The notes under the pieces were generated by a model. It was not told the origin of the DNA, did no database searches, and saw nothing but the letters and a program-made list of their open reading frames with translations. Made by a program: the position numbers and the translations under genes. Positions 51,707 to 60,051 of a DNA stretch of 64,000 nt are shown here, piece after piece. The DNA lies in the NCBI RefSeq assembly GCF_001552415.1, contig NZ_BCRD01000002.1, positions 310,001 to 374,000 of the forward strand, written 5' to 3'. Position 1 is the stretch's first letter. Each line of letters opens with the position of its first letter. Origin of the DNA: Corynebacterium xerosis NBRC 16721 = ATCC 373 (lineage in GTDB: Bacteria; Actinomycetota; Actinomycetes; Mycobacteriales; Mycobacteriaceae).

Positions 51707-53200
51707 CTACAGCGTCTGCAGGCGGTCGTAGCTGGAGGTGTCCTCGAAGAAGCCGCCCTTGCCCTCGCCGATGATGTCGAAGCGGTTGACCACCTCGATG
51801 CGGTCGAGCCACTTCGCCGAACGGAAGCCGGTCGACGTCTCCAGGCGCAGGCGCATGGGGGCGCCGTTCTTGATGGGCAGCTCGTCGCCGTCGTAGCCGA
51901 TCGCGATGAGCGACTGGTCCTGCATCGCCTCCTCCATCGGCGCGGACTCGTAGTAGTACGAACCTTCGTACAGGTCGTCGTCGCGGGTCATGTTCTGGAA
52001 GCTGTGCACCACCACGTCGGTGGCGCCGTCGAGCGGGCGGACCAGCTCCAGCAGATCGCGCAGCCGCACCCCGTCCCACTTGCCCACGGACGTGAACCCC
52101 TGGACGCAGTGGTGGACCGTGTTCTGGGAGTGCCCGGCGGCGATGTCGCGCAGGTCGGCCAGGGTCAGGCGCATCGGCTTTTCGACGAGCCCGCCGATCT
52201 CCAGCACATAGTCGTCGTCGTAGTCGTTGCACACCAGCGCCATGTACGCCTCGGTGGCCGGGGGCATGCCCGACGCGCGGTGGTGCGGCGCCTTGGTGAC
52301 CTCCGCGTCCCGGTACGTGGTGGTCTTCGCCGGCAGCTTGCGCAGCGCCCGGGTCAGCGGGCGGACGACGACGTTGTGCAGGCGCTCGATGACGCGCGGG
52401 GAGTTCGTCGACGTCTTCGTCGCCCACACGTGGATGAACACCACCAGCACCAGGCCCGCGGAGAAGATCACGCCGCCGGCCAGCGGGTGCTCGGCGTGGC
52501 CGAAGACCATCTTCGACACCTCGTGGCCGTAGCCGTGGAGCACGACCATGAGCACGTGGACGACGATGAACACGATGTAGGCGATCAGGCCCCAGAAGTG
52601 CATGGTGCGGATGACCTGGCGGCCGCCCATCGCCCGCGAGATCCGCGGGAAGTGGTTGTTGATCGCCGGGGACTGGAACGCGCCGGTGATGATCATCCAC
52701 CACGGCAGCACCAGGATGACGAAGCCGTAGGACAGCTGCTGCACCGCGTTGAACGGGTAGCCGTCCATCGCCGGCGGCACCTGGAACGCCAGGTAGGTCA
52801 GCATGTCGCGGCCGGCCTGGGCGAAGGTGTCCCAGCCGTCGGGGATGTAGCGCTGCCACTGGCCGGTGACGGCCAGCAGCACCCAGTAGATGACCATCAT
52901 GGACACCCAGCCCATGACGGAGATGAAGTGCCAGTAGCGGCCCTGCCCCAGGTCACCGTGGCCGGGCAGGGACACGATGGGGGAGTAGTCGTCGTACTCG
53001 CCGGCGACGGGGAAGTACTTGCGCTTGCGCTTCTGCTTGATGGTGAACTGCGCCCACTGGCCGCCCAGCGGCGTGTGGATGGAGCGGTGCAGCTTGGGGA
53101 ACGTGCCCAGGATCTCGATGCCGCTTCGGATGAACAACGTGATGAAGATGATGTTCACGAAGTGCTCGATGCGCAGCCAGACGGGGAATTCGGTGAGCAT
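51707..53200 (-). CDS. Cytochrome b561-type / molybdopterin oxidoreductase fusion
   Basis: 497 aa. N-terminal half: a membrane cytochrome b domain with hydrophobic segments and likely heme histidines H13, H91, H201 and H215 (IEHFVNIIFITLFIRSG, TMHFWGLIAYIVFIVVHVLMV). C-terminal half (about 310-497): a sulfite-oxidase-fold Moco domain with NTVHHCVQGFTSVGKWDGV, in which C365 should ligate molybdenum, then YYESAPMEEAM and RLRLETSTGFRSAKW. It is like an MsrP/MsrQ (YedY/YedZ) pair in one chain but with the heme part first. No Tat signal is seen. The substrate is unknown; the flanking genes make a three-gene operon. Confidence 0.85.
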   Translation of the reverse strand: MLTEFPVWLRIEHFVNIIFITLFIRSGIEILGTFPKLHRSIHTPLGGQWAQFTIKQKRKRKYFPVAGEYDDYSPIVSLPGHGDLGQGRYWHFISVMGWVSMMVIYWVLLAVTGQWQRYIPDGWDTFAQAGRDMLTYLAFQVPPAMDGYPFNAVQQLSYGFVILVLPWWMIITGAFQSPAINNHFPRISRAMGGRQVIRTMHFWGLIAYIVFIVVHVLMVVLHGYGHEVSKMVFGHAEHPLAGGVIFSAGLVLVVFIHVWATKTSTNSPRVIERLHNVVVRPLTRALRKLPAKTTTYRDAEVTKAPHHRASGMPPATEAYMALVCNDYDDDYVLEIGGLVEKPMRLTLADLRDIAAGHSQNTVHHCVQGFTSVGKWDGVRLRDLLELVRPLDGATDVVVHSFQNMTRDDDLYEGSYYYESAPMEEAMQDQSLIAIGYDGDELPIKNGAPMRLRLETSTGFRSAKWLDRIEVVNRFDIIGEGKGGFFEDTSSYDRLQTL

Positions 53201-53233
53201 GATGTGTGTCCTTCCGTGCTTTCCGGCTCGCGC

Positions 53234-53731
53234 CTAGTCTTCGAAGCCCTGGTCGTCGGGGTACACGGCGAGGATCCCGTAGCCCGCGGCCCACCGGATG
53301 ACCAGGTAGACGACGCCGAGGAGCATCATCGAGTTCCAGGCGGCGGCGAGTTCGACGCTCGCGCCGTTCCAGACGTAGGGGGCGTCGCCGAACAGGCCGC
53401 CGACGTAGGCGAGGATCGCGGCCAGGGCCGGCACGCAGCCGAAGTCCCACGGGCGCGTCGACGGCACGAGCGCGACGACGATGAAGATCACCGCGAGCGC
53501 CACGACGAGCCACAGGGCGATGTCGCCGGCGCTGAACGGCAGGTGGCCGCTGCGGGCGACGACGGCGGCGGTGAACGCCAGCAGCGCCATCACGGCGATG
53601 ATCGCTGCCCGCGTCAGGCGCGGCAGGTTGATGCGGATGTAGCGGAAGAAGGGGGCGCGCTTCCGTCCGGGCTTGACGTGCAAATTGACGTCCCGGATAT
53701 CGGGGTCGACGCCGGTGGGGGCATGGGACAT
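53234..53731 (-). CDS. Membrane protein, first gene of the Moco-fusion operon
   Basis: 165 aa with four to five hydrophobic segments after a charged 35-residue start (AAIIAVMALLAFTAAVVA, IALWLVVALAVIFIVVALV, ALAAILAYVGGLF, MMLLGVVYLVIRWAAGYGI). Not recognised. It is 33 bp upstream of the cytochrome b/Moco fusion in the same direction and is probably a partner subunit or an electron-transfer anchor; no heme ligand pattern is obvious. Confidence 0.72.
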   Translation of the reverse strand: MSHAPTGVDPDIRDVNLHVKPGRKRAPFFRYIRINLPRLTRAAIIAVMALLAFTAAVVARSGHLPFSAGDIALWLVVALAVIFIVVALVPSTRPWDFGCVPALAAILAYVGGLFGDAPYVWNGASVELAAAWNSMMLLGVVYLVIRWAAGYGILAVYPDDQGFED

Positions 53732-54196
53732 GGCGGGTGCTTTCTGCGATTCCCGCCGCTGCCGTCACCTCTGCATCGGCGGGCCGGGCGTTCGGGGCGC
53801 ACCGGAGAACGCGCCGGGAATGCGGGGTCTGGTCCGGCCACAGGGACCGGGTGAAAGCCCGTGGCACCTGTCTCTTTGCCGGTGGGCTTCTGAGGCCGAA
53901 TTTAGTTCGCGCGTGTTCGCAATACGCACCGAACGACCGTCCAACATGCTTGACGACGTCCTGGCCTGCGCGTTTGTACGCCCGTCCGGTTTTTCGGGGG
54001 CGGAACACTCGCGCATGCGGGGACCGAGGCGTTAGAACTGAATCATCGACCCGAGCGAATCGTGACCGTCACCGAACGATTCGTCAGCCGCCGGAGAAGC
54101 GCAGGGCCGGTATCCCGAATTCATCGTTCGTCGAATCGTGCGCGCCGAATCGCGTGCGCCGATTCGAATCGACCCCCACGAAAGGATGCCGCCAGC
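53732..54196. promoter_or_regulatory. Divergent regulatory region with CGAATCG words and a motif copy
   Basis: 465 bp between divergent genes. It carries an exact dispersed-motif copy (GCTTGACGACG, 53948-53958). From about 54045 to 54175 there are at least six CGAATCG/CGATTCG-type words in both orientations, which look like an operator cluster. AAAGGA at 54181 is the next gene's ribosome site. Confidence 0.5.
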
Positions 54197-54466
54197 ATGT
54201 CCGCAATGGTCATCTTCGGCCTCATCGCCTCCGTCGCCCTGCTGTTCGCCTTCGCGATGCTCAACCTGGGCAAGTGGACCACGGAGCACTACCCGTACCA
54301 GATCCTCAACTTCGTCGGCGCGGGATTCCTCGCCGCCTCGGCGGCCAACCCCTTCAATGCGGGCGTGTTCTGGACCGAGCTGATCTGGTCGCTCATCGGC
54401 CTGTACGGGATCGTCAAGATCGCCCGTTCGCGCCGCCGCACCGGCTCCACCCCGTCCGCGGCCTGA
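54197..54466 (+). CDS. Small CBU_0592-like membrane protein 1
   Basis: 89 aa with two to three hydrophobic segments (VIFGLIASVALLFAFAMLNLG, YQILNFVGAGFLAASAAN, WTELIWSLIGLYGIVKI). The 'YQ-LNF-GA ... E--W-LI-LYGI' pattern matches the CBU_0592 family of unknown function. ATG 54197 has AAAGGA upstream. A paralogue follows after a short tandem repeat. Confidence 0.75.
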   Translation: MSAMVIFGLIASVALLFAFAMLNLGKWTTEHYPYQILNFVGAGFLAASAANPFNAGVFWTELIWSLIGLYGIVKIARSRRRTGSTPSAA

Positions 54467-54485
54467 CCGCACCCCACATCCGACG

Positions 54486-54545
54486 CACTGATCCCGCACT
54501 GATCCCGCACTGATCCCGCACTGAACTGATCCCGCACTGATCTGA
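54486..54545. repeat. 11-bp tandem repeat between the paralogues
   Basis: About four to five copies of actgatcccgc, with one 4-bp insertion, filling the gap between the two small membrane genes. Confidence 0.8.
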
Positions 54546-54557
54546 AGGGCCACCCCA

Positions 54558-54839
54558 ATGAACTTCTCCTATGAAATCGGCATCGCCGCCGGCGCGTGCT
54601 TCGTCATCGGTTTCGGACTGCTCAACTTCGGCGTCCTCAAGGCCGATTCCGTCATCTACCAGCTGCTCAACTTCCTCGGCGCCATCGGCTTCGTCTACAC
54701 CGCGCTGTCGCCGTTCAACCCGGGCCTGTTCATCACCGAGGTCGTCTGGGCCCTGGTCGCGATCTTCGGCATCTGGAAGATCTTCTCCGGCCGCCCGAAG
54801 GATGCGCCCCGCGGCCGCCGCGACGCCGAAGTCGCCTAG
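54558..54839 (+). CDS. Small CBU_0592-like membrane protein 2
   Basis: 93 aa, clear paralogue of the preceding gene: IGIAAGACFVIGFGLLNFGV, VIYQLLNFLGAIGFVYTALS, FITEVVWALVAIFGIWKIF, then a basic tail. Tandem duplicates of this family occur in other actinobacteria. Function is unknown. Confidence 0.75.
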   Translation: MNFSYEIGIAAGACFVIGFGLLNFGVLKADSVIYQLLNFLGAIGFVYTALSPFNPGLFITEVVWALVAIFGIWKIFSGRPKDAPRGRRDAEVA

Positions 54840-54940
54840 CCGGCACTCCGAATCGGCTGATTCCCCAACGCATCTGACCCGCGCCGAAGCCGCCCGCACC
54901 CGGGCGGCTTCGGCGTAGGCTGCTGGTGGCCCCGGTGGGC

Positions 54941-54951
54941 CGTCGTCAAGC
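54941..54951 (+). repeat. Dispersed motif copy, 5' of the TetR gene
   Basis: Exact CGTCGTCAAGC with GCGAAAAGG tail, 14 bp before ATG 54965; its end overlaps the gene's AAAAGG ribosome site. Confidence 0.75.
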
Positions 54952-54964
54952 GAAAAGGTCGAGC

Positions 54965-55576
54965 ATGCACATGAAGAAGGACGCGACAGCCGACCCCGGC
55001 GGAGCGCACGCGCCCGGCCGGCGCGAACGGATCATCGCCGCGGCACTGGACTGCCTGGTCGCCCACGGCGTCGCCGGAACGTCGATGCGCCAGGTCGCCG
55101 AGGCCGCGCAGGTGTCGCTCGGGTCGATCAGCTACTACTTCAGCGACAAGGAAGCGCTGCTCAGCGCCGCATTCCTCGACTACACCGAACGGTCCGTGCA
55201 GGAATTCCGCGACTACTACGCCGCAGCCGACTCGCTGGAGTCCGCCCGCGCCGCGACGACGCGGATGCTCACCGAATCGGCCGACTCGCGCCGCGACATC
55301 ATCCTCGGCAGCGAGCTGTACTCCCTGTCGCTGCGGCGGCCGCTGCACCGGATGATCCTGGCGTCGTGGACCCAGCGGTGCCGCGACGTGATCCTCGAGC
55401 ACTTCGACGCCGACACCACCTTCGTCATCGACGCCCTCTACGAGGGGATCCTCCTGCACCGCAGCATGCGCCTGGGCGAATACTCCGACGAGCGCATCGC
55501 GTTGGCAGTCGAGCGGTTGACCCCGCCCGAGGCGTACGTCGGCGGCGTCGCCGCGGAAATTCCGAACGGCCGCTAG
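54965..55576 (+). CDS. TetR/AcrR-family regulator
   Basis: 203 aa. N-terminal helix-turn-helix (about 16-62): RRERIIAAALDCLVAHGVAGTSMRQVAEAAQVSLGSISYYFSDKEALL. The ligand-binding part is helical with no recognisable pocket motif. ATG 54965 has AAAAGG at 7 nt; the longer frame from 54926 includes the dispersed motif. Its stop codon overlaps the convergent pseudouridine synthase stop (CTAG). The regulated gene may be the small membrane pair upstream. Confidence 0.85.
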   Translation: MHMKKDATADPGGAHAPGRRERIIAAALDCLVAHGVAGTSMRQVAEAAQVSLGSISYYFSDKEALLSAAFLDYTERSVQEFRDYYAAADSLESARAATTRMLTESADSRRDIILGSELYSLSLRRPLHRMILASWTQRCRDVILEHFDADTTFVIDALYEGILLHRSMRLGEYSDERIALAVERLTPPEAYVGGVAAEIPNGR

Positions 55577-56583
55577 AACCGCTCCCATTCCTCGGGCGGA
55601 GGTGCTGTGAGGCGGAGGGTGCCACCGTCGGGGAGCGGAATCTGCAGGGTGTGGGCGTGCAGCAGCATGCCGGTGATGCCGCGCCCGCGGACGTGGCCGT
55701 TGAAGGCGCGTGAGCCGTAGCGGGAATCGCCGCCGATGGGGTGGCCGGCGTCCTTGCAGTGGACGCGGATCTGGTGCTTGCGGCCAGTGAAGAGGCGGGC
55801 CTCGATCAGCGTCGCGCGGCGGCCGTGGCGTTCGACGACGCGGAAGCGGGTCTCGGCGCGCTGCCCGCCCCGGTGCTCCGGTGCGACGATGGTCGCGCGC
55901 GACGTCCGCCGCAGCGGAGCGTGGCTGACGTGCAGGTCATCGGGCCACGCACCTTCGACGAGGGCCAGGTAGGTCCGCTTGATCTCGTGCTCGCGGTCGC
56001 GGAGGATCTCCTGCAGGTGGCGCAGCATCGCCGGGGTTTTGGCGACCATCAGCAGCCCGGAGGTTTCGCGGTCGAGCCGGTGCGCGAGCTCCAGGTCGGG
56101 CACGTCGGGCCGCGCGCGCCGCAGCGCCTCGATGACGCCGGCGTCGACCCCGGTGCCGCGGTGCACCGCGAGGTTCGCGGGCTTGTCGACGACGATGAGC
56201 CCCTCATCCTCGTGCACGATCGCGTTTTTCACCGCGTCGACCAGGTGCCGGGCAACGGGCCGCGGCGATGGTCCCGCCTCGACCGTGATGGTCGGCAGCG
56301 TCAGCTCGTCGCCGCCCGCGATGCGGTGGTTCTGCTTCACCTTCGACCCGTTGACGCGGATCTTGCCCTCGCGCATCAGGCGGAACAGCAGGGTCGCGGG
56401 CACGCCCTTGAGCTGCGACCGGATGTACTTGTCCAGGCGCCGGCCGTCGTGGGCTGCCGGGACCGTGATGGTCCGCGCCGCAAATGTCGTTGAACCTGGG
56501 CCGGGACGACGTCGTCCGGAGTTGCCGCCGATTGTGCTCACCACTTCGCCTGAGACGCTGAAAATGACTCTGAGCAGGAACAT
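55573..56583 (-). CDS. RluA/RluC-family pseudouridine synthase
   Basis: 336 aa from M24 of the open frame. An S4 RNA-binding domain (about 40-90, RRLDKYIRSQLKGVPATLLFRLMREGKIRVNG) is followed by the catalytic domain with HRLDRETSGLLMVAKT, containing the active Asp, and later FTGRKHQIRVHCKDAGHPIGGDSRYG. This is the RluC/RluD type that modifies 23S rRNA; which uridine is not predictable. The start is uncertain (ATG 56652, ATG 56583 or a GTG nearer the S4 domain). Convergent with TetR. Confidence 0.9.
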   Translation of the reverse strand: MFLLRVIFSVSGEVVSTIGGNSGRRRPGPGSTTFAARTITVPAAHDGRRLDKYIRSQLKGVPATLLFRLMREGKIRVNGSKVKQNHRIAGGDELTLPTITVEAGPSPRPVARHLVDAVKNAIVHEDEGLIVVDKPANLAVHRGTGVDAGVIEALRRARPDVPDLELAHRLDRETSGLLMVAKTPAMLRHLQEILRDREHEIKRTYLALVEGAWPDDLHVSHAPLRRTSRATIVAPEHRGGQRAETRFRVVERHGRRATLIEARLFTGRKHQIRVHCKDAGHPIGGDSRYGSRAFNGHVRGRGITGMLLHAHTLQIPLPDGGTLRLTAPPPEEWERF

Positions 56584-56643
56584 CCGACCATAGTCCGTCT
56601 CCCGTCGCCCCGGCCAATCCGTCGCTGAGGATGGGGGAGCGGG

Positions 56644-56654
56644 CGTCGCCAAGC
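56644..56654 (+). repeat. Near copy of the dispersed motif, 5' of metY
   Basis: CGTCGCCAAGC followed by AAAAA, one mismatch from the core, in the gap between rluC-type gene and metY. Confidence 0.5.
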
Positions 56655-56714
56655 AAAAATGGTGATTGAATGGAATCGGCTATGCGACCTGAAACCCCTC
56701 CGAAAGGGCCCCAG

Positions 56715-58010
56715 ATGACCGCGCACGACGAAACTCAGCTGCACGACGAGACGAAGCTCATCCACTCCGGGTACGCGCCGGGCAACAAGGACCCGCGGCA
56801 GGTGCCGATCGTCCAGTCGACGACGTACACGTTCGACTCCTCCGACGACATCGCGGCCGTGTTCGACGAGCCGACGCAGGCGCTGATCTACTCGAGGTTC
56901 GCCAACCCGACGGTGATGGCGGTGGAGGCGAAGATCGCCGACCTCGAGGGTGGCGCCGCGGCGATGGCGACGTCGTCGGGCCAGGCGGCGACGGCGCTGA
57001 CCATCATGAACCTGTGCTCGGCCGGAGACAGCTTCGTCGCGTCGTCGGAGATCTACGGCGGCACGTCGAACCTGTTCTCCACGACGCTGAAGCGCTTCGG
57101 CATCGAGGTCATCTACGTCGACCAGAACGCCTCCGACGAGGAGATCGCCGCCGCGTTCAAGCCGAACACGAAGGCGCTGTTCGGCGAGATCATCGCCAAC
57201 CCCGCCATGAGCGTCCTCGACGTGGAGAAGTTCGCCCGCATCGCCCACGGGGAGGGTGTGCCGCTGATCGTCGATTCGACGTTCGCCACCCCGGTGCTGT
57301 GCAAGCCGATCGAGTACGGCGCCGACATCGTCCTGCACTCGACGTCGAAGTACATGGACGGCCACGCGGTGCAGGTCGGCGGCATGATCGTCGACGCCGG
57401 CACGTTCGACTACGCCAACGGCAAGTTCCCCGGGTTCACCGAGCCCGACGAGTCCTACCACGGCGTCGTCTACACCAGGGACTACGCGGCGGCGCCGTTC
57501 GTGATCAAGGCGCGGATGCAGCTGCAGCGCGACTTCGGCGCGTACCCGTCGGCGCATTCGGCGTTCATGCTGAACCTGTCGTTGGAAAGCCTGGACGTGC
57601 GCATGCGCCGCCATTGCGAGAATGCGCAGAAGGTCGCCGAGTACCTGTTCACCCGCGACGACGTGCTGACCGACGTGCGCTACCCGGGGCTGCCGTCGTC
57701 GCCGTACAACGACCTGGCGGAGAAGTACCTGGAGGGCGCGTCGGGCGTGCTGACCATCGACGTCAAGGGCGGTCGCGAGGCCGGCGTGAAGTTCATGGAC
57801 GCGCTGCAGCTCATCGCGCGGCAGGTCCACGTCGCCGACGCGCGGTCGTGCGTGCTGCACCCGGCGTCGACCACGCACCGGCAGGTCCCGGACGACCAGC
57901 TCGAGTCCGTCGGCATCACCCCGGGCCTGGTGCGCATTTCGGTGGGGCTGGAGAACGCCGACGACATCATCGCCGACATCGAGCAGGCCCTGGCGAAGGT
58001 CGCGGAGTAG
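56715..58010 (+). CDS. metY: O-acetylhomoserine sulfhydrylase
   Basis: Methionine synthesis by direct sulfhydrylation; also assimilates sulfide to homocysteine. 431 aa from ATG 56715 (GAAAGGG 8 nt upstream). Cys/Met-metabolism PLP fold: YSRFANPTVMAVEAKIADLEGG, SSGQAATALTIMNL, STFATPVLCKPIEYGADIV, and the PLP lysine K212 in LHSTSKYMDGH. C-terminal GLVRISVGLENADDIIADIEQAL. Lone gene here; metX is not in the window. Confidence 0.95.
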   Translation: MTAHDETQLHDETKLIHSGYAPGNKDPRQVPIVQSTTYTFDSSDDIAAVFDEPTQALIYSRFANPTVMAVEAKIADLEGGAAAMATSSGQAATALTIMNLCSAGDSFVASSEIYGGTSNLFSTTLKRFGIEVIYVDQNASDEEIAAAFKPNTKALFGEIIANPAMSVLDVEKFARIAHGEGVPLIVDSTFATPVLCKPIEYGADIVLHSTSKYMDGHAVQVGGMIVDAGTFDYANGKFPGFTEPDESYHGVVYTRDYAAAPFVIKARMQLQRDFGAYPSAHSAFMLNLSLESLDVRMRRHCENAQKVAEYLFTRDDVLTDVRYPGLPSSPYNDLAEKYLEGASGVLTIDVKGGREAGVKFMDALQLIARQVHVADARSCVLHPASTTHRQVPDDQLESVGITPGLVRISVGLENADDIIADIEQALAKVAE

Positions 58011-58468
58011 GGGAGCGGCAGGTCGGTCACGGCGCCCCCTCCGCAGTTCCCGCCACCCGCGCCACCGTGACCACCGAGCCCATCGGTCACGGCGCAGTCA
58101 GTCGGCGCCCAGCGTGTCCCGGTGGGCGTAGAGGTCGCGCAGCAGGGCGATCTCCGCGCCATGATGGATGATGTCGCGGTTGATGTGCGCGATGAGCGTC
58201 CCCATCGAATGCTCGGCCCATGGACCTTCGGTGGGGCCGACGGGGAGGGAGAGGGCGGCGTCGTCAAGCGAATGGAGGGCGCCGATCCACGCGGCGTAGG
58301 CCTCGTCGAGTTGCGCCAGCGCCCCGCCGGCGGTGAGCGAGTATTCGAAGGTGCCGTAATCGACTGCGGGGCCGCCGAAGTGATTGGCCAGGCGGGCGCC
58401 GAGGCAACCGACGATGACGTGCGAAATGCGCCACGCGATGGTGGTCACCGGCGCCGGTTCTGGCGGCG

Positions 58469-58479
58469 GCTTTACGACG
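58469..58479 (-). repeat. Dispersed motif variant at the DinB truncation point
   Basis: GCTTTACGACG next to the terminator of the GntP gene, at the point where DinB similarity begins. Confidence 0.65.
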
Positions 58480-58488
58480 GGCCGTCGA

Positions 58489-58525
58489 AAAGCGGCGAGG
58501 GGGAACGAATCCACCTCGCCGCTTT
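58489..58525 (-). terminator. Terminator of the mms-gntP operon
   Basis: 12-bp stem AAAGCGGCGAGG / CCTCGCCGCTTT with a 13-nt loop, 30 bp past the GntP stop. Reading on the minus strand it ends in TTT. Confidence 0.8.
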
Positions 58526-58555
58526 CGTGATCGCCGCATGCGCGGCGACCGGGAA

Positions 58556-60049
58556 TCACACGATGCTTAGGCCCAGAGTCAGGGGGATGAGCACGGCCAG
58601 CACGGCCAGCGGCACGACGACCGTCACCATGAAGATGTCCTTGTAGGACTGGCGGTGGGTCAGGCCGCAGACGAGCAACATGGTCAGCACCGCGCCGTTG
58701 TGCGGCAGCGAGTCGAAGCTGACCGACGCCATGGCGGTGAGACGGTGCATGAGCTCCATGTCGATGCCGCCGGCGGCCGCCATCTGCTGCAGGTCCTCGC
58801 CGAACGTCGACAGCGTGATGCTCAGGCCGCCCGACGACGAGCCGGTGATGCCGGAGATCACGCCGGTGGACAGGATCGACACGACCAGCGCGTTGTCGCT
58901 GACCGAGAAGATGCCGTCGCGCAGCACCGCGAACACGGCCAGGGACGCGATCACGGCGCCGTAGCCGACCTCGGAGGCCGTGGTGAAGGCGGGGAGGATC
59001 GCCGTTTTGGCGCCGTCGGACAGCCCGTGGGCGTAGTCCGAGGCCTTGCGCGGGTTGAGCGCGAAGATCAGCAGGATCGCGGTGACCAGGGCGACGGTGA
59101 CGGACCAGACGCCGATGACGGAGCTGAGCTCCACGCCGCCGAACTTCTCCTCGGCGAGGTAGTCGAAATTCATCATGTCGGCGAAGACGTAAGTGAACAG
59201 GTAGTTCATCACGATGACCACGAGAATCGGCAGGAAGCCGATCAAGCCGCGGACCGTGGGATTCTGGATCCGGTCGCGTTCGTGGGTCAGCACCGGCGAC
59301 GTCTCCCCGTGGCCCATCGCATCGGGGTCGACGCCGATGGACTCGGCCTCGGACGTGCTGCCGTGGCCCTCCGCCTCGTGGAAGTCGTGCTTCGGATCCG
59401 GCTTCGGCTCGAAGATCTCACCGGCGGCCTTCAGACGGCGCACCCGGTACTCCAGCCACAGCATGCCCAACGTGAACGTCAGGGCCGCGCCGATGAGACC
59501 GGCGATCGGGGCGGCGTACGTCGTGGTGCCGAAGTACTTCGTGGGGATGGCGTTGTGCACCTGCGGGCTGCCCGGCAGCGCCGCCAGTGCGAAGGTGATG
59601 GTGCCCAGCGCCAGCGCGCCGGGCATCAGGCGCTTGGGGATCTCCGCTTCCTTGAACAGCGCGACCGCGATCGGAACGATGGTGAACGCCACGACCCAGG
59701 CGGAGACGCCGCCGTAGGTCAGCAGCGCTGTGGCCAGCACCGTCGACAGCAGCGCCCGCTTCGGTCCCAGCAGCTTCGAAATGCCCCCGGCCAGGTCCTG
59801 CGCCAGACCACTGATGGTCATCAGGTGGCCGAAGATCGCGCCGGCGATGAACAGCGGGAAGAAGCTGACGATGAACCCGCCGAGCGCCGGCATGAAGATC
59901 TGCGTGTACGTGGCCAGCAGGGGAGCGCCGGAGAGCACGGCGGCCAGCAAAGCGGCCAGCGGCGCGACGACGACCACGGAATGGCCGCGGTACGCGAAGA
60001 AGATGAGGAACGCGAGCGACAGGAAAATGCCGATCAGGGCAATGGCCAT
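58556..60049 (-). CDS. GntP-family permease
   Basis: 497-aa GntP-type transporter (gluconate / hydroxy-acid:H+ symport family). About 12 membrane segments with a soluble insert in the middle (about 240-285, acidic and His-rich). Motifs: LGGFIVSFFPLFIAGAIFGHLM, LPGSPQVHNAIPTKYFGT, STGVISGITGSSSGGLSITL and ASVSFDSLPHNGAVLTML. Such permeases often carry 3-hydroxybutyrate or related acids. ATG 60049 follows GGGGAC and lies 2 nt after the mmsB stop. The context suggests 3-hydroxyisobutyrate or a similar hydroxy acid as substrate. Confidence 0.9.
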   Translation of the reverse strand: MAIALIGIFLSLAFLIFFAYRGHSVVVVAPLAALLAAVLSGAPLLATYTQIFMPALGGFIVSFFPLFIAGAIFGHLMTISGLAQDLAGGISKLLGPKRALLSTVLATALLTYGGVSAWVVAFTIVPIAVALFKEAEIPKRLMPGALALGTITFALAALPGSPQVHNAIPTKYFGTTTYAAPIAGLIGAALTFTLGMLWLEYRVRRLKAAGEIFEPKPDPKHDFHEAEGHGSTSEAESIGVDPDAMGHGETSPVLTHERDRIQNPTVRGLIGFLPILVVIVMNYLFTYVFADMMNFDYLAEEKFGGVELSSVIGVWSVTVALVTAILLIFALNPRKASDYAHGLSDGAKTAILPAFTTASEVGYGAVIASLAVFAVLRDGIFSVSDNALVVSILSTGVISGITGSSSGGLSITLSTFGEDLQQMAAAGGIDMELMHRLTAMASVSFDSLPHNGAVLTMLLVCGLTHRQSYKDIFMVTVVVPLAVLAVLIPLTLGLSIV

Positions 60050-60051
60050 GG

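Larger units (their letters stand above)
58098..58559 (-). pseudogene. DinB-like protein, 5'-truncated
   Basis: The last 115 residues match the DinB_2-type metal-dependent transferase family: VTTIAWRISHVIVGCLGARLANHFGG, DYGTFEYSLTAG, AEHSMGTLIAHINRDIIHHGAEIALLRDLYAH, with metal-binding histidines. The N-terminal 60-70 residues normally present (the W-x-W ... EYFWEP region) are absent. In their place the frame runs backwards through the GntP terminator (MIPGRRACGDHESGEV). A dispersed-motif variant (58469-58479) sits at the junction, read as RPVVKP. The most likely reading is a deletion-truncated gene; a short functional product cannot be excluded. Confidence 0.65.
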
